Origin: Chthoniobacter flavus Ellin428
Lineage (GTDB): Bacteria > Verrucomicrobiota > Verrucomicrobiia > Chthoniobacterales > Chthoniobacteraceae
Assembly: GCF_000173075.1 (NCBI RefSeq)
Contig: NZ_ABVL01000019.1
Coordinates: 1-64,000 of the forward strand
Length of the DNA: 64,000 nt
Direction of reading: 5' to 3'
This document shows positions 17,153 through 24,512 of the stretch, piece after piece; positions within the stretch are counted from its first letter, which is position 1, and each line of letters begins with the position of its first letter. The notes under the pieces are model-generated. The model did not search any database. It was not told where the DNA came from and saw only the letters and a program-made list of their open reading frames with translations. Made by a program: the position numbers and the translations under genes.

Positions 17153-19551
17153 TGACGGTCCAGCAAGCTTTCGACCTGGCGTTGCAACATCACCAAGCGG
17201 GCCGTTTGGCGGAAGCGGAAGGGTTGTATCGGCAGATCCTCGCGGTGCAGCCGGATCATGCTCAAGCCCTGCATTTGTTGGGAGTGATTGCCTTGCAAAT
17301 GGGGCAACACGAAGCGGCGGAGAATTTGCTGCGCCGGTCGATCGCGATGGCGCCGGACAATCCTGCCGCCCATTACGATCTCGGCAATGCGCTGAGATCG
17401 CGGAAGCGGCTGGAGGACGCGATCGCCGCGTACCGTCGCGCGATCGAGCTCCGGCCCGACTATGTCGAAGCGCTGCACAATCTCGGCGTGGCTTGCAAGG
17501 AAAGCGGACGGCTCGACGAAGCGATCGCCGCCTTTCAAGGGGCGCTGCGCCTCCAGCCGCAGTTGATGGTGGCGCATTACAATCTCGGCAACGCTTTGCG
17601 GGAACGAAAGCGGTATGGAGAAGCCATCGCCGCATATCGACAAGCGATCGCGCTTGGCCCCGACTATGTCGACGCGCATAACAATCTCGGGGTGGCGTGC
17701 AAGGAAGCCGGCCGGTTTGAGGAGGCCGTGGCGGCTTACCAGCGGGCGATCGAGTTGCAGCCGGATCATGCGGCGGCGCACAACAACCTGGGTGCGGCCT
17801 GGCGGGAACGCGGCGCACTCGATGAAGCGATCGTGGCGCAACGCCGGGCCATCGAACTCCGGCCGGATTTCGCGGAGGCCTACAACAATCTCGGCGTGGC
17901 CTGCAAAGAGCGCGGCCGTACCGATGAAGCGGTCGCGGCGTTTCGCCGGTCGATCGAGCTCCAGCCGGATTTTGCCGAGACGCACAATAACCTCGGTAAC
18001 ACCCTGCAGGAATGCGGGCGGGCCGATGAAGCGATCGCGGCCTATCGGCGGGCGCTGGCTTTGCAGCCCGAGTATGCGGCGGCGGCCAATAATCTCGCCA
18101 GCACGTTGCGCAGCGTGGGCCTGTTGGACGAAGCGACGGCGGCCATTCGGCGGGCGCTCGAGCTTCAGCCTGCGCTTTCGGATATCCGCAATAACCTCGG
18201 GAATATTCTCAAGGATCAGGGCGATGTTGAAGGGGCCATCGGGGCCTACCGCGAGGCGCTGCAATTGGAGCCGGTTCACCCGGCGACCTGGCAGAATCTC
18301 ATTTACTCGCTGCTCTATCAGCCGGGTGGTGACGAAACGACGATCGTCCGCGAGCAGGAGCGATGGAGCGCGACGCTCTGCGCGCCATTTCGGCCGGCCA
18401 GACCGTCGTATCCGAACGCGCGCGACCCGGAACGCAAATTACGCGTGGGTTATGTATCGCCGGAATATCGCGACCACGTGACGGGCCGGAATTTGATCCC
18501 GCTCTTTCGCTGCCATGATCATCAGCAATTCGACTTCGTGTATTACTCGGGCGTGTTTCGGGAGGATTGGTTGACCGGCGAATTTCGGCAGGCGGCCGAT
18601 GCGTGGACCAGCACGGTGGGCGTGTCGGACGAGGCGCTGGCGACGATGATTCGCAAGGACGAGGTGGACATCCTGGTGGACCTGACGCAGCACATGGGCG
18701 GTAATCGGCTCGGGGCGTTTGCGCGGAGACCGGCCCCGGTGCAGGTCAGCTTTGCCGGGTATCCGGCCAGCGCGGGGTTGGAGACGATTGGGTATCGGCT
18801 GAGTGATCGGTGGGTGGAAGGAGAGGGGGAGAAAATGGCAGATGGCAAATGGCAGAGAGCCCGTGGTGGAACAGAGCGGGTGTTTTTGCTCGATAGCTTT
18901 TGGTGTTACGACCCGTGTGGTGTGGAGGTGCCGGTGAATGCGTTGCCGGCACGGGAGAGTGGGAGGTTGACTTTTGGGTGTTTGAATAACTTCTGTAAGG
19001 TCAATGAGCCGTTGTTGCGCCTTTGGGCGCGGGTACTCGTGGCGGTGAAGGATGCGCGACTGGTGCTGTCGAGTCCGCGTGGCAGTCATCGGCAGCGGAC
19101 GCTGGATTTTCTGGAGCGCGCAGGCGTGGCGCCGCGGAGGGTCGAGTTTGTGGAACCGTGTCCGCGGCGGGCGTATCTGGAGTTGTACCATCAGCTCGAT
19201 GTGGTGCTGGATACCTTTCCTTACAATGGCCACACGACGAGCCTGGATGCACTGTGGATGGGCGTGCCGGTGGTGAGCCTGGCGGGGAAGCCGGCGGTGT
19301 CTCGCGCGGGATTGAGCCAGTTGAGCAATCTCGGCCTGCCGGAATTAGTCGCGCATTCGGAGGACGAGTATGTGGCGGTTGCCGCGCGGTTGGCCGGCGC
19401 CTCACCGCGCCTGGCGGAATTGCGCTCCACACTACGTACGCGGATGGAAGGCTCGGTGTTGATGGACGGGGCTCACCTTGCCCGACAAATGGAGGAGGCC
19501 TATCGCGCGATGTGGCAACTGTGGTGTGCGGAAAACTCCCTCTCGCGATGA
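17149..19551 (+). CDS. TPR/O-GlcNAc transferase-like (SPINDLY, GT41) protein, copy 3
   Basis: An 800-residue protein, the longest of the three paralogs. Residues 1-400 hold about eleven TPR units with the strict A-x-x-NLG pattern (for example AHNNLGVACKEAGRFEEAVA). The GT41 region follows: RVGYVSPEYRDHVTG near 430, DILVDLTQHMGGNRL, APVQVSFAGYPASAG, TFGCLNNFCKVNEP and VVLDTFPYNGHTTSLDALWM near 686. It starts ATGATGACG overlapping the stop of copy 2. The extra TPRs over copies 1 and 2 imply repeat expansion, perhaps changing which proteins are bound. It carries the same in-frame MADGKWQ heptamer repeat. Cytoplasmic protein O-glycosylation is the family role; the acceptor here is unknown. Confidence 0.9.
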   Translation: MMTVQQAFDLALQHHQAGRLAEAEGLYRQILAVQPDHAQALHLLGVIALQMGQHEAAENLLRRSIAMAPDNPAAHYDLGNALRSRKRLEDAIAAYRRAIELRPDYVEALHNLGVACKESGRLDEAIAAFQGALRLQPQLMVAHYNLGNALRERKRYGEAIAAYRQAIALGPDYVDAHNNLGVACKEAGRFEEAVAAYQRAIELQPDHAAAHNNLGAAWRERGALDEAIVAQRRAIELRPDFAEAYNNLGVACKERGRTDEAVAAFRRSIELQPDFAETHNNLGNTLQECGRADEAIAAYRRALALQPEYAAAANNLASTLRSVGLLDEATAAIRRALELQPALSDIRNNLGNILKDQGDVEGAIGAYREALQLEPVHPATWQNLIYSLLYQPGGDETTIVREQERWSATLCAPFRPARPSYPNARDPERKLRVGYVSPEYRDHVTGRNLIPLFRCHDHQQFDFVYYSGVFREDWLTGEFRQAADAWTSTVGVSDEALATMIRKDEVDILVDLTQHMGGNRLGAFARRPAPVQVSFAGYPASAGLETIGYRLSDRWVEGEGEKMADGKWQRARGGTERVFLLDSFWCYDPCGVEVPVNALPARESGRLTFGCLNNFCKVNEPLLRLWARVLVAVKDARLVLSSPRGSHRQRTLDFLERAGVAPRRVEFVEPCPRRAYLELYHQLDVVLDTFPYNGHTTSLDALWMGVPVVSLAGKPAVSRAGLSQLSNLGLPELVAHSEDEYVAVAARLAGASPRLAELRSTLRTRMEGSVLMDGAHLARQMEEAYRAMWQLWCAENSLSR
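18835..18855 (+). repeat. In-frame heptamer repeat inside OGT copy 3
   Basis: ATGGCAG, ATGGCAA and ATGGCAG, encoding MADGKWQ, lie between GYRLSDRW and SFWCY as in the other two paralogs. Confidence 0.6.
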
Positions 19552-19765
19552 CCGGGTAACAACTGGACGTTCATTCGCCGCCAGTGATCATTGTCGGCGC
19601 GGCGCCGGCCGGTCGAAGCCAGTAATTGGCCCGAAATTTTTGCGCCCCAAGGAAGGCTGGCCGGGGAATCAGATGCAAATCGGTTGCACGAGAGAGGCTG
19701 GGCTTTTTCCGTGGGTAGCTACCCTCCGGGGCGTTGGCACGGATGAAGCTTTAAAGAGGTTCACC

Positions 19766-20542
19766 ATGAACTCACTCTCCGCCCTGAACGTGAAGATCTA
19801 TGCCGATGGCGCCGATAAGGCGGGTATGCTGGACCTTTATCGCAATCCGCTCATCCAGGGGATGACGACGAACCCGACGCTGATGAAAAAGGCGGGGATC
19901 ACAGATTACGAGGCCTTTGCCAAGGATGTGCTGGAGACGGTGAAGTCGAAGCCGATTTCGTTTGAGGTGTTTGCCGATGATTTCAAGGAGATGCGCCGGC
20001 AGGCGCTGCGCATCCGCGAGTGGCAGGAGAACGTGTATGTGAAGATCCCGGTGATGAACCCTGCCGGGGAGTCGTCGGTGGATCTGATCAGTGACCTCTC
20101 GAAGCAGGGAGTGAAGCTGAATGTGACGGCGATTTTGACCGAACGGCAGATCGAGCAGGTGGCGGCGGCGCTCGAGCCGAGCGTGCCCTCGGTGGTGTCG
20201 GTGTTTGCCGGCCGCATTGCGGATACGGGCCGTGACCCGATGCCGGTGATGCGCGTGGCGCACGAGATCCTGAGCAGCCATCCGAAGGCGGAATTGCTGT
20301 GGGCGAGCGTGCGCGAGGTCTACAATATCTTCCAGGCCGAGGAGGCCCGGGTGCACATCGTGACGGTGCCGCATGACATTCTGCACAAGGCGATCAGCAT
20401 GTGCGGCAAGGACTTGAACGCGCTCTCGCTGGACACGGTGCAGATGTTCGATCGCGACGCTAAGGCCGCGGGCTTCACGCTGGCCACCGGCTCGCAGGAA
20501 CTGGCGGAGATGGTGGCTGCGGCGATGAGGTGCGCGGCTTGA
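19766..20542 (+). CDS. tal: Transaldolase family protein
   Basis: A 258-residue class I aldolase-fold enzyme. The family opening is KIYADGADKAGMLDLYRNPL, then GMTTNPTLMKKAG, the Schiff-base lysine in VYVKIPV (Lys93), LNVTAILTERQ, SVFAGRIADTG and LLWASVREVYN. The length is between the short fructose-6-phosphate-aldolase-like transaldolases (about 220) and the classical type (about 315). It moves a dihydroxyacetone unit between sugar phosphates in the pentose phosphate pathway. The ATG is preceded by AGAGGT at 19755-19760. A perfect 12-bp palindrome (GGGTAGCTACCC) lies at 19713-19724. It stands alone after the OGT operon; a metabolic link to UDP-sugar supply is only a guess. Confidence 0.9.
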   Translation: MNSLSALNVKIYADGADKAGMLDLYRNPLIQGMTTNPTLMKKAGITDYEAFAKDVLETVKSKPISFEVFADDFKEMRRQALRIREWQENVYVKIPVMNPAGESSVDLISDLSKQGVKLNVTAILTERQIEQVAAALEPSVPSVVSVFAGRIADTGRDPMPVMRVAHEILSSHPKAELLWASVREVYNIFQAEEARVHIVTVPHDILHKAISMCGKDLNALSLDTVQMFDRDAKAAGFTLATGSQELAEMVAAAMRCAA

Positions 20543-20544
20543 AA

Positions 20545-20678
20545 GAATGAAGAATGACGAATGCGGAAGGCCGGAGGTCGGCTGACTACAGGACGCTTTC
20601 GTTTCAGGCGGTGGAAAGAAGGAAAAACGTAGAGACGCAGAGGAAAAGACCTCATTTCAGCCGTCGTCATTCGTCGTT
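20545..20678. repeat. Heptamer and octamer repeats between convergent genes
   Basis: In the 155-bp gap between transaldolase and the GT-C protein, GAATGAA-GAATGAC-GAATGCG (20545-20565) is mirrored by CATTCGTCGTT (20668-20678), giving a long-loop inverted repeat. Between them lie ACGTAGAG-ACGCAGAG (20627-20642), octamers also seen at 28802. No gene is visible here. Confidence 0.5.
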
Positions 20679-20697
20679 TTGAGGTTCGGCGTAAGCC

Positions 20698-22665
20698 CTA
20701 CTGCGCCGCGGGCTTGAGTGCGGGCGTGTTGAGCTTGTCGCGCAGTTCCTGGAATTGCTTTTGGTTCGGGCGCAAGCGCAGGGCGGTCTCGATTTCGGCG
20801 CGAGCGGCGTCGAGGTGATTGTCCTCCGCGTAGACGCGGGCGAGCAGGTAGTGGATCTTCGCGTCATCGGGCTCAGTCTGGAGCGCGGTCTTGAAGAAGG
20901 TCGCGGCGACGGACCAGCGCTTTTCTTCCATGGCAAGGACCCCGAGGTTGTTCAGGGTGCCGGTGTGCAGCGGGGAGATCTGGAGCGCCAGGCGATAGAA
21001 GCTCTTCGCCCGGGTGCGGTCGGCGATCTTCGTGCGCTCGTCGTTGGAAGGCTGATCGGCGCGGGCAAGCCAGAGGTTGCCGAGGGCGAAGTCGATGTCG
21101 GCGTTGTTGGAGACGTAAGCGTAGGCGGTTTCGAGATTGCGCTGGGCACGATCGAGGGCGCCGGCGGCTTCGGGAAAATGGCCGCGCCCTTGTTCGATTT
21201 GCGCCGCAGTGGTGGCACGGATGCCCGCCTTGTAATAATCGAGTGACCAGAGGCCGATTTCGTGGCGTGGGATGGAGACGAACCACCCGGCGCCGGCGCA
21301 GAGCGCCACGTAAATTCCAGCCTGGAGCCAATGGCCCGAGACGAGGTCTTGCCAGAAGATCCAGAGCCCGGCGGCGCCGAGGATCATGAGTCCGGGCACG
21401 GCGGCGATGCGGTAGCGCTCGGTGATGAAAACCGGCATGAGGGCGCACAGGTGCAGAAGCACGGCAGCGGCGACCCAGCCGGCCCTGGGGAATCGCCACA
21501 AGGTGGGGATGAGCGCGGCCAGGCCGAGGGCGGCGATGATGCCGAACTTCAGGCCGGGGGGCAAGACGCCATCGTCGCGCAGGAGCTTAATGATACTGAG
21601 GTCGTCGTATTGGTAAGCGTTCCAGAAGTTCGCAAACTTGGCGCCCATGAGTTTCAACCACGCGTGAAAATGGGTGGAGATGTAGGCTTTGGCCTGCGTG
21701 GACCAGTATTTGGATACCTCAGAACGGGTCAGCTTCCGGCCGGCCGCGGTTTCAGCCAGGGTAATGGAGTCCTTGAGAAGACCTTCCTGAGTAGCGCGGA
21801 TGCCCGGCGGCATTTTCGGGTAGCCGGTGGCGACGGGGTTGTTGCCGATCCAGAAATTGATGCCGCTGTGGGCGGAGAGCATCACTGGTTCGTGGGCGAT
21901 GAAGTAATTGTGGATCCAGGCCGGCGAGGCGCCGATGAAGAGTCCGGCGACCAGCATGGCGACGGCCGCGCCGATCTTGGGCAGGCGCACCTTGAATGGT
22001 CGACCGATATCCACGCTGCGAAAGATGGCCACGATGAGCAGCGGGACCGCGAAAAGAATCGTGGCGACGAGCATGGCGATGAAGCCGCAGAAGATCCCGA
22101 GGAAGAGCCACGGCTTCCACCACGAGGCGGCGCGCGTTTTCACTGCGTACCACAGGCACAGGTAGTAGGCGAAGACTTGCCAGACGGTGGGCATCATGAC
22201 TACGGAGAAGGCTTGCGCGGGAGTGAAGAACGTCCAGGCCAATGCCGCACCGATGCCGATAAAATCAGGCGTCCGCGGCGATACGTCGCTTTTGCCGTCG
22301 CGATTCAGGGCGGAAAAGACTTCGCGCGAAATCTGCCACAGCAGGACGGCAATTCCGGCATCGAGCAGTGCTTGAATGAGCCCGACGCTGAAGGGATTGA
22401 AGCCGCCGATGGTGAAGATGAGCGCCAGGCAATAGGCATAACCGGGCAGACCGTAAAAGGCCTGGTGATCTGTCCATTGGCCGTGGGCAATACGCAGCGC
22501 CCAATCGGTGTAAAACTTCATGTCGTCGCCTTCCGGGAGGAAGTTCAGCGAGTCCGAGAAACGAATGAGGATGACGAGCCGGACGGCGAAGGTGAGGAGG
22601 AACAGCCAGATGCCAACGGAGAGGCGATTTTGGGGGCTCTGGGAGGGCGTGGAAGAGGGGTTCAA
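20698..22665 (-). CDS. ArnT/PMT-type GT-C membrane glycosyltransferase with C-terminal TPRs
   Basis: A 655-residue polytopic membrane protein. About 10-12 hydrophobic helices fill residues 18-480, beginning VGIWLFLLTFAVRLVILIRF. An early acidic loop, FLPEGDDMKFYTDWALRIAH, carries the Asp-rich motif expected for GT-C enzymes using polyprenyl-phosphate sugars, followed by GLPGYAYCLALIF. The C-terminal 170 residues are soluble TPRs (GTLNNLGVLAMEEKRWSVAA, KIHYLLARVYAEDNHLDAAR). Such proteins transfer sugars from lipid carriers on the outer face of the inner membrane. It lies upstream of, and divergent from, the tandem pilins. The fold call is solid; donor and acceptor are unknown. Confidence 0.78.
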   Translation of the reverse strand: MNPSSTPSQSPQNRLSVGIWLFLLTFAVRLVILIRFSDSLNFLPEGDDMKFYTDWALRIAHGQWTDHQAFYGLPGYAYCLALIFTIGGFNPFSVGLIQALLDAGIAVLLWQISREVFSALNRDGKSDVSPRTPDFIGIGAALAWTFFTPAQAFSVVMMPTVWQVFAYYLCLWYAVKTRAASWWKPWLFLGIFCGFIAMLVATILFAVPLLIVAIFRSVDIGRPFKVRLPKIGAAVAMLVAGLFIGASPAWIHNYFIAHEPVMLSAHSGINFWIGNNPVATGYPKMPPGIRATQEGLLKDSITLAETAAGRKLTRSEVSKYWSTQAKAYISTHFHAWLKLMGAKFANFWNAYQYDDLSIIKLLRDDGVLPPGLKFGIIAALGLAALIPTLWRFPRAGWVAAAVLLHLCALMPVFITERYRIAAVPGLMILGAAGLWIFWQDLVSGHWLQAGIYVALCAGAGWFVSIPRHEIGLWSLDYYKAGIRATTAAQIEQGRGHFPEAAGALDRAQRNLETAYAYVSNNADIDFALGNLWLARADQPSNDERTKIADRTRAKSFYRLALQISPLHTGTLNNLGVLAMEEKRWSVAATFFKTALQTEPDDAKIHYLLARVYAEDNHLDAARAEIETALRLRPNQKQFQELRDKLNTPALKPAAQ

Positions 22666-22778
22666 GTATTATTTTTATTAACGGACCTAATGATGGCTCT
22701 ACAGAGTGCGCCGAGGGGTTGCTGCGTAGCGTCCCTCGCTATTTCTAAGTAATATTTTTCCCCGAAACAGGGCTTACG

Positions 22779-22794
22779 TGGCACCACGAATGCT
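22779..22794 (+). promoter_or_regulatory. Sigma-54-like promoter for pilin 1
   Basis: TGGCACCACGAATGCT matches the -24/-12 consensus, with GG and GC in the correct spacing. The GC lies 75 bp before the pilin ATG at 22868. The second pilin has a similar site at almost the same distance. Sigma-54 control is known for type IV pilin genes in other bacteria. Confidence 0.6.
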
Positions 22795-22867
22795 TTATTA
22801 GGGGTATCAATAAAATGCGGAGTAATCCGCGAGTCACAGAAAAAGAACCGAAATCATTCATAATCCT

Positions 22868-23278
22868 ATGTTGCAGAAACTGAATAAAAATCGCGCGGGC
22901 TTCACGCTCGTGGAAATCATGATCGTGGTCGCCATTATCGCCATGCTTGCGGCGATCGCGGTGCCGAACTTCCTGCGCGCCCGTAAGCGTTCGCAGGCCA
23001 CCCGCATGCTGGAAGACCTCCGCATCATCGATTCGGCCATCGACCAGTACGCGATCGAAAATAACAAGTCCTCTGGCCAGACCGTGGCGTGGTTGGACAT
23101 CCAGAACTACCTGAAGAAGGGTTCCGTGCTCTATAATTCGGGCGGTGCTGACCTGTTCGGCTACCTCTACAGCAGCGGATCCTTCTCGGTCGACAACCTG
23201 CCGAAGCTCAATTCCAACAGTTTTGGCAAGCTGTCCGACGTGGCCCCGAGCGACTTCTGGTCGCCCTTTTATCCCTGA
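22868..23278 (+). CDS. Type IV pilin-like / pseudopilin, copy 1
   Basis: A 136-residue prepilin. A short basic leader (MLQKLNKNRAG) is cut before Phe in the class III signal G|FTLVEIMIVVAIIAMLAAI, with Glu at +5. The hydrophobic N-terminal helix continues to AVPNFLRARKRSQ. The globular part is about 90 residues with no cysteine pair, ending in APSDFWSPFYP. It is exported, processed by prepilin peptidase and assembled as a type IV pilus or type II secretion pseudopilus; the short domain favours a GspG/PilA-like major subunit of the Verrucomicrobia-Planctomycetes type. It has its own sigma-54-like promoter and terminator and is nearly identical to copy 2. Confidence 0.92.
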   Translation: MLQKLNKNRAGFTLVEIMIVVAIIAMLAAIAVPNFLRARKRSQATRMLEDLRIIDSAIDQYAIENNKSSGQTVAWLDIQNYLKKGSVLYNSGGADLFGYLYSSGSFSVDNLPKLNSNSFGKLSDVAPSDFWSPFYP

Positions 23279-23306
23279 ACCCCTAGCTTAGCCTAAACTC
23301 TTCTTC

Positions 23307-23350
23307 TTCAGCCGCCCCCTGTTCGCAGGCGGGCGGCTGAATGCTTTTTG
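23307..23350 (+). terminator. Terminator of pilin 1
   Basis: Stem TTCAGCCGCCC / GGGCGGCTGAA is followed by ATGC and a T-run. The same hairpin recurs after pilin 2. Confidence 0.85.
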
Positions 23351-23771
23351 AGGCAGCCGTTTGAAAGCAGGCTTTCACGTCGCCTGATGGGAAACGCATT
23401 CGATTCCGGGACAGTGCCGGCGGGGCCCTCTCTATAGTATATAGAGAGGCAGAATCAGAGATCTGCGCTTCAACTCGCGCCGCAATACGTAAAAATAAGG
23501 TCAAGATTCAGAGGGGAAGCGTGACGATGGCATGGCAAAGCTGGTTCTTGGATCCTCCGAAAAACCAGCGAATTCGCAATATTGCGTCGCAAATGTGCTA
23601 GTAACGATACGTTTGCTTCGTCGACGTGCGATTAATTTTTGGTTTTTGTGCCCAGTGGGAAAATACGTGTCTGCACGTGGATCCTACTCTGAAATTTGCG
23701 GTGAAACGCCTGTTGTACAAGGCTTGCAAATCGGAATTTTTCCGATCAAATCTCGGGCTGTTGAGGGGCTG
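23351..23771. other. Non-coding spacer between the two pilins
   Basis: No credible gene is visible in this stretch; the frames present are short and AT-rich. It contains a perfect palindrome, CCTCTCTATA-GTA-TATAGAGAGG (23427-23449), which could be an operator. The stretch from 23570 to 23660 is notably more AT-rich than its surroundings. Confidence 0.5.
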
Positions 23772-23787
23772 AGGCAATCCAGTTGCT
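23772..23787 (+). promoter_or_regulatory. Sigma-54-like promoter for pilin 2
   Basis: AGGCAATCCAGTTGCT has GG and TTGC at the -24/-12 spacing. The GC lies 78 bp before the ATG at 23864, against 75 bp for pilin 1. Confidence 0.6.
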
Positions 23788-23863
23788 AATTACTATAATC
23801 ATCAAGGGACTGCATAAGCCCCGAAACCGAACTAAAAACTCAAAACACAGACTACATAATCCT

Positions 23864-24274
23864 ATGTTGCAGAAATTGAATAATCGTCGCGGGGGCTTCA
23901 CCCTCGTCGAAATCATGATCGTGGTTGCGATCATCGCCCTCCTCGCGGCAATCGCGGTGCCGAACTTCCTGCGCGCTCGCAAGCGTTCGCAGGCCACCCG
24001 GATCCTGGAAGACCTCCGCATCATTGATTCGGCGATCGACCAGTACGCGATCGAAAACAACAAGTCCTCTGGCGACACCGTCAGCTGGACCGACATCCAG
24101 AAGTACCTGAAGACCGGTTCGGTCCTCTATAATTCCGGTGGCACCGACCTCCTCGGCGGCACCTACAGTGGTGGTACCTTTTCGGTCGACAACCTGCCGA
24201 AGCTCAACTCGACCAGCTTCGGCAAGCTGTCCGACGTGGCCCCGAGCGACTTCTGGTCGCCCTTCTACCCCTGA
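23864..24274 (+). CDS. Type IV pilin-like / pseudopilin, copy 2
   Basis: A 136-residue prepilin equal in length to copy 1, from the same CCTATGTTGCAGAAA start. The leader MLQKLNNRRGG precedes FTLVEIMIVVAIIALLAAI. The differences are mostly conservative and cluster in the surface part (for example GGTDLLGGTYSGGT versus GGADLFGYLYSSGS). The ending LSDVAPSDFWSPFYP is identical. The frame is open 27 codons upstream, but the ATG at 23864 is fixed by copy 1 and by the leader peptide. Tandem duplication with surface divergence suggests alternative pilin subunits or gene dosage. Confidence 0.92.
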   Translation: MLQKLNNRRGGFTLVEIMIVVAIIALLAAIAVPNFLRARKRSQATRILEDLRIIDSAIDQYAIENNKSSGDTVSWTDIQKYLKTGSVLYNSGGTDLLGGTYSGGTFSVDNLPKLNSTSFGKLSDVAPSDFWSPFYP

Positions 24275-24304
24275 GCCACTTAGCTTAGCGTAGAATTCTC
24301 TCCC

Positions 24305-24348
24305 TTCAGCCGCCCACCTGTTCGCAGGTCGGGCGGCTGAATCTTTTT
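24305..24348 (+). terminator. Terminator of pilin 2
   Basis: Stem TTCAGCCGCCC / GGGCGGCTGAA with loop ACCTGTTCGCAGGTC is followed by TCTTTTT. It is clearly duplicated from the pilin 1 terminator. Confidence 0.9.
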
Positions 24349-24512
24349 GGGCGACAGACTGAGGAAATTGCCAGTCCGCGGCGGCCGCAAGTCGCGGTGA
24401 AATTATCCCCAAATAAGCTGCAAATAGCCTTCTCGTCGTGCGCCGCACCGGCTCGCCTGATTTTCCTCTCCACTCCACACGCGTGCGGTGCACATTCACC
24501 CTTGGCCAACCC

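Noticed and set aside
19735-19750. A sigma-54-like match (TGGCACGGATGAAGCT) before transaldolase
   Set aside because: The implied transcript would start about 5 nt before the ATG, after the ribosome-binding site, so it cannot serve this gene sensibly.
19552-19765. Possible riboswitch between OGT copy 3 and transaldolase
   Set aside because: Apart from the 12-bp palindrome at 19713-19724 no known riboswitch core could be recognised.
21262-22752. A 496-residue plus-strand frame
   Set aside because: Antisense to the GT-C/TPR gene; its Gly/Asp/Glu-rich composition mirrors hydrophobic codons.
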